64,000 nt of DNA, taken from NCBI GenBank assembly GCA_014904985.1, contig MU128956.1, positions 1-64,000 on the forward strand, written 5' to 3'. The number at the start of each line of letters is the position of its first letter. The first letter of the stretch is position 1. Origin of the DNA: Hydnum rufescens UP504. Its lineage: Eukaryota; Basidiomycota; Agaricomycetes; Cantharellales; Hydnaceae. Under the pieces are notes generated by a model. The model was not told the DNA's origin. It ran no database searches and saw only the letters and a program-made list of their open reading frames with translations. Shown here piece after piece: positions 25,095 through 35,804 of this stretch. The position numbers and the translations under genes were made by a program.

Positions 25095-25991
25095 CGCAGC
25101 ACTAGTCCCCTGGTCTCCTGACACCTGTAGATTTTCATTATCACACTCAGCAGAAGTCCGGACTCTAAGCCGGCTTACTGCTGGGTCCAACCCTTTATCT
25201 TGGTCCTCTCCCTCTGTACTTGTCATTTTCGATGATAGAATGCAATATCTTTCGCCTCATAGGGTCCCTCTACAATAACTAGTCCAGCTGCAATGGGACT
25301 GCCTGGGAGGTGGAGCTATTTGAAGAAAGAAACCTAATCTGTATGGAAGATGGTGGTCAAAAGCCGGGACCAAAAGTCCATTTTTTTCCTCCATAAATTC
25401 ACTGCCCCGGTGCCCGAGTACTACTGTAAGCACAAAATTGGCCGTAGGGGCCGGGGTGTACACAAATTGGCCAAATTATCCCTTCAGGGTGAATTTTTCG
25501 TGCGCCACCCCTCATTTTTTAGTTCGCCGACGCCTCTGTGACGCGTGACAAAGGTGAGGAAGGTGACGCGCGAACCTACGGTCGATCGAAATAGGCCAGT
25601 AATTCAAACATCTCACTCTAGGCAACAAGTACAGTGGTTTGGCGCCACCGGCAGTTTCCGTTTCTGCCTCTAGGAGCGCTTAATTTGATAAGTGAAATTT
25701 CAGCGTATGGTGTACGCGGGAGTGAGTGGTCTATCAAGCGTGCAGACCAAGTTACGCTTCTCTATCTGTCCTTGACCAATCGATCATGGCCAAAACCAAC
25801 TGCGGCTTCTGGGTGGAGCTGTGGATGATGATGATGAATATCTCGATATTTAACCTGCAACTACGGCTGCAGGTTAAATATCGAGATATGAAGTGTGAAG
25901 ACAATTCACTTTCGTGCGAATCTGGCTCCATCCCATCTTGCTGTATAATGCAGCCTCCACATGGCGTATAAGGCCTTGGCAGGCGAGACCA
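25095..25991. other. Spacer between dehydrogenase copies 2 and 3
   Basis: It holds the 3' flank of copy 2 and the duplicated promoter of copy 3 (from about 25790, matching 19550-19680 before copy 1). A perfect inverted repeat at 25838-25889 is present only in this copy's promoter. No gene was seen. Confidence 0.5.
25838..25889. repeat. Perfect 22-bp inverted repeat with 8-bp loop
   Basis: Arms 25838-25859 and 25868-25889 are exact reverse complements (left arm starts ATATCTCGATATTTAACC); the loop is ACTACGGC. Compared with the promoters of copies 1 and 2, the hairpin and a preceding ATGATGATGATGA run are an insertion of roughly 70 bp between CTGTGG and AGACAATTCAC. Confidence 0.9.
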
Positions 25992-25997
25992 TATATA
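25992..25997 (+). promoter_or_regulatory. TATA box of dehydrogenase copy 3
   Basis: TATATA with GAGGACAAAC lies 53 bp before the position equivalent to the start codon, as in copies 1 and 2. Confidence 0.6.
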
Positions 25998-26044
25998 GAG
26001 GACAAACAAACTCACCAGGAAACAAGTACAATCACCTTCCTGGC

Positions 26045-27482
26045 GTGACTGCGACGACTTTCAGCCCTAAGACGCCTGGTGCAGAGGTCGCCGAGACTCT
26101 GCGTGAAGAGATCACAGGGAAAAATTGTGAGTGGGTTGTGTGAATCAAAGTCTGATCGGGCACTCTCACTTGGACGCAGTGATCATCACAGGAACGTCTT
26201 TGGGCGGGTTGGGTGCTGAGGTTGCTCACGTTTTGGCAAGGTATACCAACCTAGTCATAATTGCTGGTCCCAGCGACGAAAGGTCGGTATGCATTGTTCA
26301 TCGTGGAATTCATCGCTCACTGAGGTCTGGTCTGGCGGCACATCAGGCAGCAGCTTACCATAGACTCCATCAAAACAGATCTGCCGAGTGCTAATGTTAG
26401 GAAGCTAATTCTGGATTTATCTTCCTCCGATGCCATCCGTGCCGCTGCGGCTGAAGTAAATGCGTACTCAGAGCCCATACATGTGAGCGGCATCTATCCG
26501 ATCCTAAACCCCCAGTGATGGAACTTTATGATCTCTAGGTATTGATAAACAATGCTGCTGCCGCAATGGGGCCATATAAAGAAACGAAGGATAGCCATGA
26601 GAACCAGTTTAGCGTGGACCACCTCGGACATTTCCTCTTCACAACGTTGATTCTACCCCGTATTCGGGCAGCCCGTTCGCCTTCTTACTCGCCGCGCATC
26701 ATCAACCTCTCAAGCACCGCACACCGAGGTGCAGGCGTACGACTTGACGATGTTTCTTTCGATCGTGGTAAAGCTTACAAAATAATGCCCGCGTACGCTC
26801 AAGCGAAGACGGCCAACATACTTTTCACTGAAGAACTTGCCAAAAGGCTCAAACGCGAGGGAATATTGGCTTATGCTGTGGATCCCGGTCGTAAGTCGTG
26901 TTCAATTCAACACCCTGACTCCATTGTGAGGTTGTCAAATTATAGTCATCTGGACGAAACTGGCAGCTACGGTTCCTAAAGAGCACATGATAAGGATAGG
27001 TGACTAGATTGCATTCATCACGACCTATTATCACTTGCCGGCATCCTATTTAGGGGCGATGAACGAAGAGGGGAAAAACTCCACGACAAAATTACGTGGA
27101 AGACTCCTCAGGAAGGCATTTCAACGTAAGTAAGCGCCCACCGTAGTACGATGCGTTCTTACGATACCCTTCCAGTCACATTGTTGCCGCCTTCGATCCT
27201 TCCATCAAAGGTAGGTGTTTCTCCAAAGCCTTGAAAATTCCACACTTCCTCAAACCCATCGATCATCATTCACAGATCATTCGGGATCGTACTTGGCGGA
27301 CTGTCAAGTCCATAACGAAAGTGTGGCTCCTCATGCCTCCGACCCGGTATGTAGACCTGATTTACCAATGCCAGTTGGATTTCCTCGTACTCACACAGGA
27401 CCGTTTACTGTAGGCCCTGGCGGAAAAACTGTGGACGCTAAGCGAGGAATTACTCGGCGAATCTTTCCCCATCTCACCTTGA
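26045..27482 (+). pseudogene. Short-chain dehydrogenase, tandem copy 3 (start lost, frameshift)
   Basis: All eight exons of copy 1 can be traced, with TGTSLGGLGAEVAH, LINNAAAAMG and YAQAKTAN kept. The start position reads GTG instead of ATG (26045-26047). Exon 5 is one base short compared with copies 1 and 2, in the GGGGAAAAAC run near 27070, which shifts the frame. An in-frame ATG exists at 25961, but it lies upstream of the TATA box and so should not be in the transcript. Two independent lesions make this a probable pseudogene. The sequence ends at TGA 27480-27482, equivalent to the stop of copy 1. Confidence 0.8.
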
Positions 27483-27953
27483 CATACTAGTCCAGACTAG
27501 TCCTCTGGTCGCCTGACTCGGTAAAATTTCCGATTGTACTCACACTGTCATAGCGAAAGTCCGGCCTCTAACCTGCTTCTTACTGCTGGATCAAATTCTT
27601 GATCTTGGTCCCCCCCCCTCTGTACTTGTCACTTTTGATGATCCAATGCAACACTTTCCTCCATAGCATCCCCACGCAGGGGCACGACATTCAGTAGAAT
27701 CTAGGGGCTGCTTCAAGTCGACATGCAGATACATAAGAGTATTGGAAATGTCTCGATTGTCTAGCCCCCTTTTCAAATGGAATCTATCTACTGTAATGAT
27801 AGAAATTAATAGAGATATGTACATTGCACAGAAAATTATACGGATCGCGCGCCTAGGTCATAATTTTAGACAACACAAGGGCATCTTCCTACAGAGCAAG
27901 ACAACAAGCGAATAATACACTACAATAGGGCCCCGACAACTGAGGGTGAATTT
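27483..27953. other. 3' flank of dehydrogenase copy 3
   Basis: The stretch 27560-27720 matches the region after copy 1 (21290-21450), marking the right end of the duplicated unit. A C-run lies at about 27610-27618. No gene was seen; the final part is the 3' flank of the leftward choline kinase gene. Confidence 0.5.
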
Positions 27954-29549
27954 CTACCGCGATCGCACTTCGATCCCCAATTCCTTCAAAACTGCTCGGA
28001 ACGCCTCGACTTTCTGGCGAGAATAATTGAGATAGTCGAACTCGCCTACGCCTCCGGCGAGTACGTCGTCCCTGGATTGCACGATACCCCATATAGTCCA
28101 CTGCGCGAGCGTAGCAGGCGTCCAGACGCGCACCTCTTCATCGAGCTCCTTCACCTTTTTCTCATCGTCGATTTTCTCGAGTGTGGGAATCTCAGGGAGC
28201 GCGATGGACGGAGTGCAAGAGGTAATTGCCTGGACAGGAGAAAGGTATGCGAAGTAAAAATTACGTCGCTGCTCTGCAGTAGGATACCGGTCAGGATGTA
28301 TGGTATGAGGTTCTGGGGAATGATAATCTGCGGTCCACTCCTGGAAATGGTTCGCGATATCGTACGCCGCTGGGTTGGGCGCTGCGTACTCAAAGTCGAC
28401 AACAATGATGTTGTGATGGCTTGGTTGCCCTCACGAGGATGGGCGAGACGAAGGAGGTTCCCATACTGCGCGTCATTGTGTGCGAAGACTCGGGGGCTGC
28501 GCGTATGAGTTGTCTCCCATTTCTTCAACCAGCGTATGTACGCGTCCCACTCGACGCAGAATCGAACGAGATCGATATCCTCCGTGACCTTCCACCAAGG
28601 ATGTGCATCATCGAGTCCTGCGACCGTTCCCGTCCCCTCAGTTACCAGACTCAATACCTCCGCAGCAGGAGCGACCCAGTCTCGCACATTGCGCTTCACA
28701 GCGATGAGCTCACGGTCATTCCATTCTTCGCCTGAGACAATGGGAATATCTACCCTGTGGAGCTCACGCATTCGTCGCGCGATCCAACGGCTCGTTTGAG
28801 GGTCACGCAGATCACCGGCGCTAAGGGCGGAAGACTCGAAAAACTCTTCCACACGACCGTTTCCAAACGTCCCAAAAACACGTGGCCCGATTCCATACAC
28901 TGAGGATAACATGTGTAAGGTCCGTAACTCGTGGGGACGAGAAATGAGCGCAGCAGAAGAGGGTCCATAGATTCGTAAAAGAATAGTTCGAGGACTAAGA
29001 CCATTCAAAGTAGGGTGGGATACGAAGAACACGGCATTCGTAAGGGACCCAGATACTTTGAAGACTTTCAATCCAGACGCTTCGAGGTGAGGCGATCGCC
29101 ACGATTGTAGATGGAGCTCGTTGCGGAGTAAGTGAAGCAAGTCCGCCGCAAACTGCGGCGTTTTATACTTTCTGTGAAAAAAATGGGGCAATCAACACGA
29201 GTTTATGAGACCTCAGAGTGAGACAGAGCCAGACGGGAAGGTTCCTTAGTCGGGTGCGAGTTGCAAGCGATAGAATCTCCGCCTTGGTCATGAAGCTCGT
29301 GAGCTCACGGTGATACAGGAGACATGAAACCCACCTGGCCTCAAGCCTAAGTTCTGAATGTTGTAAACCATCCAAAGTTACTTCCTCACCCTGGGTAAGA
29401 GATGGTAGGGCAGATATAGTAGCGGTGGAACTGCAGCTGGAGAGAGAGGATGTGCTCAGGTTGAAAGAAGGATGAGAGTACGCTAGGGATGAGCGGGGAC
29501 GGATGGAGGATTCCATAGTTTGGGTTAACGCAGGTGCCATGGTGAGCAT
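27954..29549 (-). CDS. Choline/ethanolamine kinase, apparent single-base break
   Basis: Two exons on the minus strand (29335-29549; 27954-29171) are separated by a 163-bp intron. The first exon is a Ser/Thr-rich leader. The second holds the kinase: KVFKVSGSLTNAVFFV (nucleotide-binding loop), ILLRIYG, the catalytic Brenner motif HNDAQYGNLL and the metal-binding VDFEYAAPNPAAYDIANHF. The C-terminal helical part, with FDYLNYSRQKVEAFR, completes the family fold. The enzyme phosphorylates choline or ethanolamine in the CDP-choline pathway. Between the Brenner motif and DFEY the frame changes near 28428-28430 (a CCC run on this strand's complement); one added base restores it. A TATAAAA lies 34 bp upstream of the first ATG (29583-29589). 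Another ATG at 29540 is possible. Confidence 0.88.
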
Positions 29550-29915
29550 GATTAAGGGAGTGTGATGTGGGTGTGGTCTAACTTTTATATGGAGTCGTGT
29601 CGCAAATAGCCGAGATAAGTAGAGTCGCGTGCCAACTAATTGGTCCAGTCTATCGTTCCCATAAGCGCGTTTCAGTTCAAACACACAAAAGAAAATCCTT
29701 CAAAAAAGTAAGGTGAAAGCGCAATAACAGAGCCGAACAAGTTCGGTCCTGTCACACGACAACTCATGGGATTCTCACGTCAAATTTTCAGGACTGATAG
29801 GAGATATGAGGAATGTATTCTTATTGCAGTGTACGGAGAACAAAATACATTCGAATGTCTAGGCCCAAGAGAGAGGAAGGATAAACTAAGATTTGCAAAC
29901 CGCATCGCGGGCGAT
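29550..29915. other. Choline kinase promoter and 3' flank of histidine-rich gene
   Basis: It holds the minus-strand TATAAAA at 29583-29589 and otherwise AT-balanced sequence with no coding frame of note. Confidence 0.5.
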
Positions 29916-31494
29916 TTATTCCGAGTCATCGTCAGCATTCACCATATCATCATCGTCGCCAATTGTCGAGGTTGAGTTCGAAGTCATGGTAGAGTTGGTG
30001 TACGTCGCGTCAGTGGTAGTTGAGTTCGCTGAGGTGATGTTAGAAGCGTTTCCATTGGACCAGGTGGAAATGGTGTAGGGCGCTGTCACCCCGAAGATCA
30101 AGTTGACAGCAGTTCCATTCGTGTTTCCAGCAGTGACAGTCGAGTCAGTCGACCCAGCGCAGTGTCCGACGTTCGCACCCGGAGTATACCCAAGAGGAGT
30201 GGAAGAGGTTACATTCGACAAAGGCTGCAGGGCGTTGGTGGCCTCATTGAAGGCGAATACTTGGCTCATGGTGGACACGTCTACGGTGTTATTCACACAT
30301 GGCTGGGCCGTGATAGGGGCGGACATGGATGGAGAGCTGTCGTAGGTGAGGCACAAGACCTGGAGCGTCGAATTGGCAACCTTGGCATAGGCAATAGCAA
30401 CTGGGATAGACGTGGCGTTGGTGCAAGGAGATCTTGGGAGCGAGAATGGGAGTTTGGCAAGGAACATGCTGTCCCCCGAGGCACTGGGAGACATATCGAT
30501 CTGATATGCAAAGCTCTGGATAGGTGAAGTTGGGTTATAAGAGGCGTTGGTGACGAAGGCGGAAACTGGCATTGGTTTCCCGGCAAGGAGAGCGCCAATT
30601 TTGTCACCGCCAATGCCTGCAAGGGCAGAGCTGACAATATTGATGATACCGCCAACAAGTGGAAGACCTGCAAGGCAGGGAACGAGCGTCCCCAGGAGAG
30701 GGGCCACGGGGGCAAGAAGATCGGCAACGGGGTCCAAGAGCCCACGAGGGTGGAGATCACGAAGTCCAACTGAGAGGCACAAGTCAAGCAACGGCTCGTT
30801 ATTATACTGAAGAGAAGTCAAGTTAGTGCCCGGAACATTGAGAACATAATCCAACACCCACCGAGTTCACATAGCAATGGTCCCTGTGACGCTTATCGTG
30901 ATGATGGTGATGATGATCGTCGTCGTGATCGTGTCTGTGTTCTCGATCATGGATATGGACATGTTCATCATCGTGATGGTGATGATGCTCGTGTTCTCGC
31001 TCATGAACGTGGGTGTGTTCATCATGGTGATGGTGGTGGTGGCGAGGAAGGTGAGGATGACGATCGCGTCTGTGGATATGTGTGTGTTCGTGATTAACTA
31101 GAATTTCATCATGGACGTGATGATGGTCATGACGAGTCCCAAGATTCCTTTGGGAGCGCCCCTCGGCCTCGACAACTCCCTAATGAGAGGGCGTGTCAGT
31201 TTGTACAAGTACGATTGAATATTTAGACTACTCACACTTAATCCAAGTTTGGTCTTGAAGAACTTGACAGAAGCGGACTCCGAGATCTTCTGGAAGAAGA
31301 AACATGAAGACATTAGTCGCTGAAATCCAAGAGAGGAAAGAAACACAAACCTGTGGGTAACGCACACTCTTTCCACGAAGGCTTTGATTGGGAAGGCCCG
31401 AAGAAATAGCTTCCTGGAGGCCCATAGCAGAGGATTCGAGAGCCACGAGCGCAGCCACGACGGTAACAGCGACGGTATTGGTGAAGACAACCAT
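29916..31494 (-). CDS. Secreted histidine-rich protein of unknown function
   Basis: Four exons (31351-31494, 31236-31289, 30862-31179, 29916-30806) join in frame to 468 residues. The start MVVFTNTVAVTVVAALVALE is a signal peptide. Exon 3 is extraordinary: about 40 of its 106 residues are His, in runs such as HHHHHH and alternating HxH with Asp and Glu, for example DDDHHHHHHDKRHRDHCYVN. Exon 4 has a hydrophobic Leu/Pro/Gly stretch, scattered Cys, many N-glycosylation sequons (NAT, NST, NVT, NTT) and an acidic end, IGDDDDMVNADDDSE. The His/Asp block should bind Zn, Ni or Cu ions. Extracellular metal capture or buffering is inferred only. No known domain was recognised. A TATAAA lies at 31633-31638. 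The last intron has a clear branch site, CACTAAC. Confidence 0.85.
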
Positions 31495-32384
31495 GTTGAG
31501 AGACAAACGATATGGATGAGAAGTTAGACGAAGTGAATTGGGTTGAGGACTGAGTATGAGATCTCCAGGATCAGATGTGCTCGAAGATGGTAGGGGAAGG
31601 ATGAGAGGCCCTTTGGAGAATTTGGGTCAAGCTTTATACTCCATTTCTTCTGGTCAGATGTGAATTCGCGTTTCGACCAAACCAAGCAACCCAGTCCAGA
31701 GAGAAATTGCCCAGAACTCCAATAATTAAGACCTGGCCGGTGAGAATAGCGGACCGGCTCCCCTCACGAGCATGATAGTAAAGATTACAACACAGCAAGA
31801 AGCCAGAGAAAAACCGGAGAACCTCAATTAGGTATAATTTGTGGCAAACGAGCTGTGATAGTGTCATACGCAGGTAGAACAAGGCATTTTTGACAGACTG
31901 ACGGCGATTGAAGTTGTAGGGGCTGGGCGCATCGCTCCCCGTCTCCGAAGGTCCAGAGGGCAGTCAAGACCCAAACTAATCATGGATGACCGGCCAATCC
32001 CGTGGATGCGGGGCACGTTCGCCGGGGCTTCAAGATACTGCAGCAGTATCCAGCAGATGCGTTGGAGAGCCAGGGAATGACATATACCTAGGTCACAGCG
32101 TCGCTAACAGACCTCATTCTTCTTAGCCGGCAAGGTCGATGAATCAGATATTTCGCGCATCGTACATGTGATATCTGCAGCAGTCTCGACGGAAATCCAG
32201 TCAGATCTTCATTAGCGTAGCTTCCCCTAGAACCGAAGCTCTCGTAAAGCTTCTCAACGATCATACAGCAGGGTCCGACGGAAGCAAGTAGCTGTTAGGC
32301 GCTGGCATACGCACCAGACCGATAAATCAGCCCAATTCCATCTGTGGGAGTGGGGGTTCGCTGAACAATGGTATAACGGAGATA
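31495..32384. other. Upstream region of the histidine-rich gene
   Basis: It contains the minus-strand TATAAA (31633-31638) and then about 700 bp without recognised features. A leftward open stretch of 82 codons (31882-31634) overlaps the promoter and shows no motif. Confidence 0.45.
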
Positions 32385-34027
32385 TTACAATTCTGTCCAA
32401 CCACTGCCGGAGTCTTCCCCCGTGACTCCCCCGATATTCGCCAGGATAAAGACAGCATTGGCGGTCAGGCCCATATAGAATCCTCGGTAGAATTGGGCGA
32501 TCCCACTGGACGCAAACCAGCTATCCCCATTGATGTCTTTGACAACCACATCCTCAGCCCTTTCCTTCCCTTTGAAGGATCGACTTCGCTTTCGAGATGT
32601 GCGCCGGGTGCCAACGAATGTGGACCGCTCCTCTGTCAATATCTTCCAGCATGTATCCACAACGCTAGAATAAGGTGTGGGACGGAGCTGGATGCAGGCA
32701 CGAAGGGGCGGAGCACCATTCCTAGTCTGCACCTGCATTCTTCTCCGAATCGTTTCTATTGGTAGCGTGACAAGGAGCGAAGCTGACGCAAAAAAGAGCT
32801 GAGCAAAAGCATACGTGGTAGGGTGCGTATCTTCAGCAATCCCAAACGTCCGATATATGAATATCGGCGTAGCGAGGCTCAGAAATGGCCGAATAGTGTT
32901 ATCGAGAATCGCGGGGATAAGGAGATTAGAATCCAAGTACATGGACGATACGCCCCCTTCATCATTAATAACGGAACGAAGAACGCTGATTGGTCCAGAG
33001 TACGGCCGGTGCAAGGGGTCGGATGTCTGCACTATCAAACGCGTTCGGACAAGGTCGAGAGGGGAAAGAATGAAGCCAGCAATTGCATGTGATGTGGCGG
33101 AGATCATGAGGTGTGAAGTGGTGGTCTGTGATGGCGGTGTAGGATACACCATCAATGGAGCATTGAGAGCAAATATACTAGTAAGCAGTGATTGTATTGC
33201 AGCTTGGAGTTGAGGAGTGATGGCTTCGATAACGGTGGACGTCAACTGAGCTACACAGCAACTTAAATTTAGAGAACTAGATATCGGGGATGGACTTGGA
33301 TTATTGCACCTTTCCAGAGAGCGAGCCACCCCTCGTGCCTCCACTCTTTTATTCGTTTGATCATACTCCATACACCATCGATTGGCCCAACGGGGATGAC
33401 ATATGCAGGTCGCGATACATCGTCTGGCGTCGACAGACCTTGCTCGTTTGCTGCTTCAGACTGTTGTGTTGACTGCTCCTGAAATCGGTTGCTCGCAAAT
33501 GCCTCCCTTGCTGGATCATGAAAATACGATTCTGCTGATGATTCGCTCATCTGTATCCATTTGGATCAACGATGAACCTGGACGATGTGATGTCAAATAC
33601 GATGAAAAGGACTGTACCGAATCTTGCTCCAGCTCCTCGGGCACTTCAATAATCACCTCCTCTGGTCCATCTTGGACCAGTTCCCGTGGGACCCACTGGC
33701 ATTGCATGAGAATCTTTGCCACCTCGAATGGCATTGCAATGCCGGTGGTAGCATACTGCAATAGCGCATTGCCGATGAGGACTTTGATCATGCCATGTGT
33801 ATCAAGACTGTACTCCCCCGCGCCTCCAGCTCATCAAATGGGTACGGAGAAAGTTCAAGGACGCGATGTTTTGAAGGTGGTGCACGACTAGACCAAGCTG
33901 AAGATGAAGATGCACCATTCGTGGAAGAACCAGGAGACAAGGCAGGACTGAAGGACCAGTCTGCGTGCTGGGGGGAGTACAAATCCCTGAGAGAAGCTGG
34001 TCGTGGGGGGAGGGGCTCATCAGGCAT
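32385..34027 (-). CDS. UGO1: Ugo1-like outer-membrane mitochondrial carrier homologue, apparent single-base break
   Basis: Exons on the minus strand are 33618-34027, 33311-33550 and 32385-33250. The N terminus (MPDEPLPPRPASLRDLY) and WSSR word suit fungal Ugo1, a modified mitochondrial carrier protein of the outer membrane needed for mitochondrial fusion with Fzo1 and Mgm1. Carrier-type segments include MPFEVAKILMQCQWVPRE, AGFILSPLDLVRTRLIVQT and LPIETIRRRMQVQTR, near the usual PX(D/E)xxRxR spots. The frame breaks within exon 1 at a run of five C on the plus strand (33815-33819). One more base joins FDELEARG to GEYSLDTHGMIKVLIGNAL. Head-to-head with CK2 alpha, 122 bp apart. Confidence 0.8.
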
Positions 34028-34149
34028 TATTTATCTTGAAGACTTCGGAATAGGTGACCCAATCGGCTGCATCCGGGGCCCAGGACATTGCCGCAAGTTG
34101 ACCGTGCTGTCGAAGTGCGGTATTTTCTCCTTTCTTCGCACACCACACC

Positions 34150-35566
34150 ATGACTCGACACAGCGTGTCGAGGGTGTACGCGAATGTGAATGAGAAGCTA
34201 GGGCCTTCGTGGTATGATTATGGTATGCAAGAGTCACACACTGTATCATCTTCATACTCATAGGCGACAAACTTGAACAGATACGTTGCAGGTGCAGTGG
34301 GGTCAACAGGATCACTACGAGATCGTGCGCAAAGTGGGCCGGGGGAAGTACTCAGAGGTACGACTCTCGCTGCATGCTTTTCAATGGTAATTTCGTCCAA
34401 ACCAGCTTCGTCAGGTTTTTGAGGGCATTCATATCGTTTCGGAGGAAGCCTGCATCATCAAGGTATTGAAACCGGTCAAGAAAAAGAAGATAAAGCGAGA
34501 GATCAAAATTCTACAAAACTTGGCCGGCGGTCCCAATATCATCGCTCTTCTCGACGTAGTTCGCGACACAAGCTCCAAAATCCCGAGTCTAATTACTGAG
34601 TACATCCACAATGTCGAGTTCAAAGCTCTTTACCCTACATTCTCCGACTTCGATGTCCGCTATTACATACTTGAATTGCTGAAGGTTAGTGTGTTGCCCC
34701 TTTTACGCTGACGATCCTTAATGAAATTCATGAACAGGCCTTGGACTTCTGTCACTCGAAGGGCATCATGCACCGGGACGTAAAACCGCACAATGTCATG
34801 ATAGATCATGAGCGCCGCAAAGTGGGTGTATTGGTTCGAAATATGTACTCCCAGCTATCTGATTGACTTCCCTGATATGGAGCAAAGCTTCGGCTCATTG
34901 ACTGGGGTTTGGCGGAGTTCTATCATCCACGGACAGAGTATAATGTCAGAGTCGCGTCACGTTATTTCAAGGGTCCAGAGCTGCTCGTGGATTTCCAGGA
35001 ATACGATTATAGTTTGGACATGTGGAGTCTGGGATGCATGTTTGCATCTATGGTATGTGCTTACCGAGAACGACGGTGCGATGAACCTCACGTCCATTAT
35101 TAACGTAGATCTTCCGGAAAGAGCCTTTTTTCCATGGGCACGACAATTATGATCAGTTGGTCAAGATTGCCAAGGTTCTTGGAACGGATGAACTCTATCT
35201 ATATCTGGAGAAGTATGATATCGAGCTGGACTCTCAATATGATGAGATTCTCTCTCGGTATCTGTCTCTCCTCATTCCTCTTATGCACCGTATTGACGCA
35301 TTCTCCTAGGTACCAACGTAAACCTTGGTCACGCTTCATCACCTCGGAAAATCAACGCTACATTTCTAACGAGGCAATTGATTTCCTTGACAAGTTGCTT
35401 CGTTATGACCATCAAGAGAGGCTTACAGCGCTAGAAGCGCAGGATCACCCATATTTCGGTACGATTAGATCCAGTTTCTGTGTCGATTCCGTGCTGAGGG
35501 TATTGTTGAACAGCACCTGTGAAGGAGGCAGCAGCAAATGGGGAGAGCGATCAAGAGTCTGCATGA
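34150..35566 (+). CDS. CKA1: Casein kinase II, catalytic alpha subunit
   Basis: Exons: 34150-34222, a poorly resolved junction, 34292-34357, 34415-34684, 34738-34821, 34888-35052, 35109-35257, 35310-35458 and 35514-35566. Family marks are [16 protein letters not shown], the loop [13 protein letters not shown], the Lys-rich patch [12 protein letters not shown], catalytic [12 protein letters not shown] and the CK2-specific [10 protein letters not shown] in place of DFG. The activation segment reads [13 protein letters not shown]. It ends with HPYFAPVKEAA and a short acidic tail. CK2 phosphorylates acidic Ser/Thr sites as an alpha2-beta2 tetramer. The join between exon 1 (ending in phase 1 at 34222) and [12 protein letters not shown] could not be matched with one clean intron; a tiny exon at 34264-34280 or a base error are options. 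Confidence 0.92.
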
Positions 35567-35804
35567 TTATTTTCCCTCTCGTCGCTAGTCGCACCCTGCA
35601 TAATCCTGTATCATCTCGTTTTCCTTCTCTGTGATATACATTCCGGCACAATAGGATCGGTTGCAACACTAGAGAAGAGAGAACGGAAATTTCCAGAAAG
35701 CTTGTTGGGTTGCAAATTCTCGGTGTAAACAACGGATTTTTTGACAATCCCTTCACGCTCGTAATATCGAAAGCGGTCCTGTCCCATTGGCCGCAAAGTT
35801 TACA

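Noticed and set aside
25961..26143. Upstream in-frame ATG that could rescue dehydrogenase copy 3
   Set aside because: It lies 5' of the conserved TATA box, and the extra residues are translated promoter sequence not shared with copies 1 and 2.
30877..31101. Plus-strand open frame resembling a membrane protein rich in Met, Val and Ile
   Set aside because: It is the antisense of the His/Asp codons (CAC, CAT, GAT, GAC) of the histidine-rich gene.
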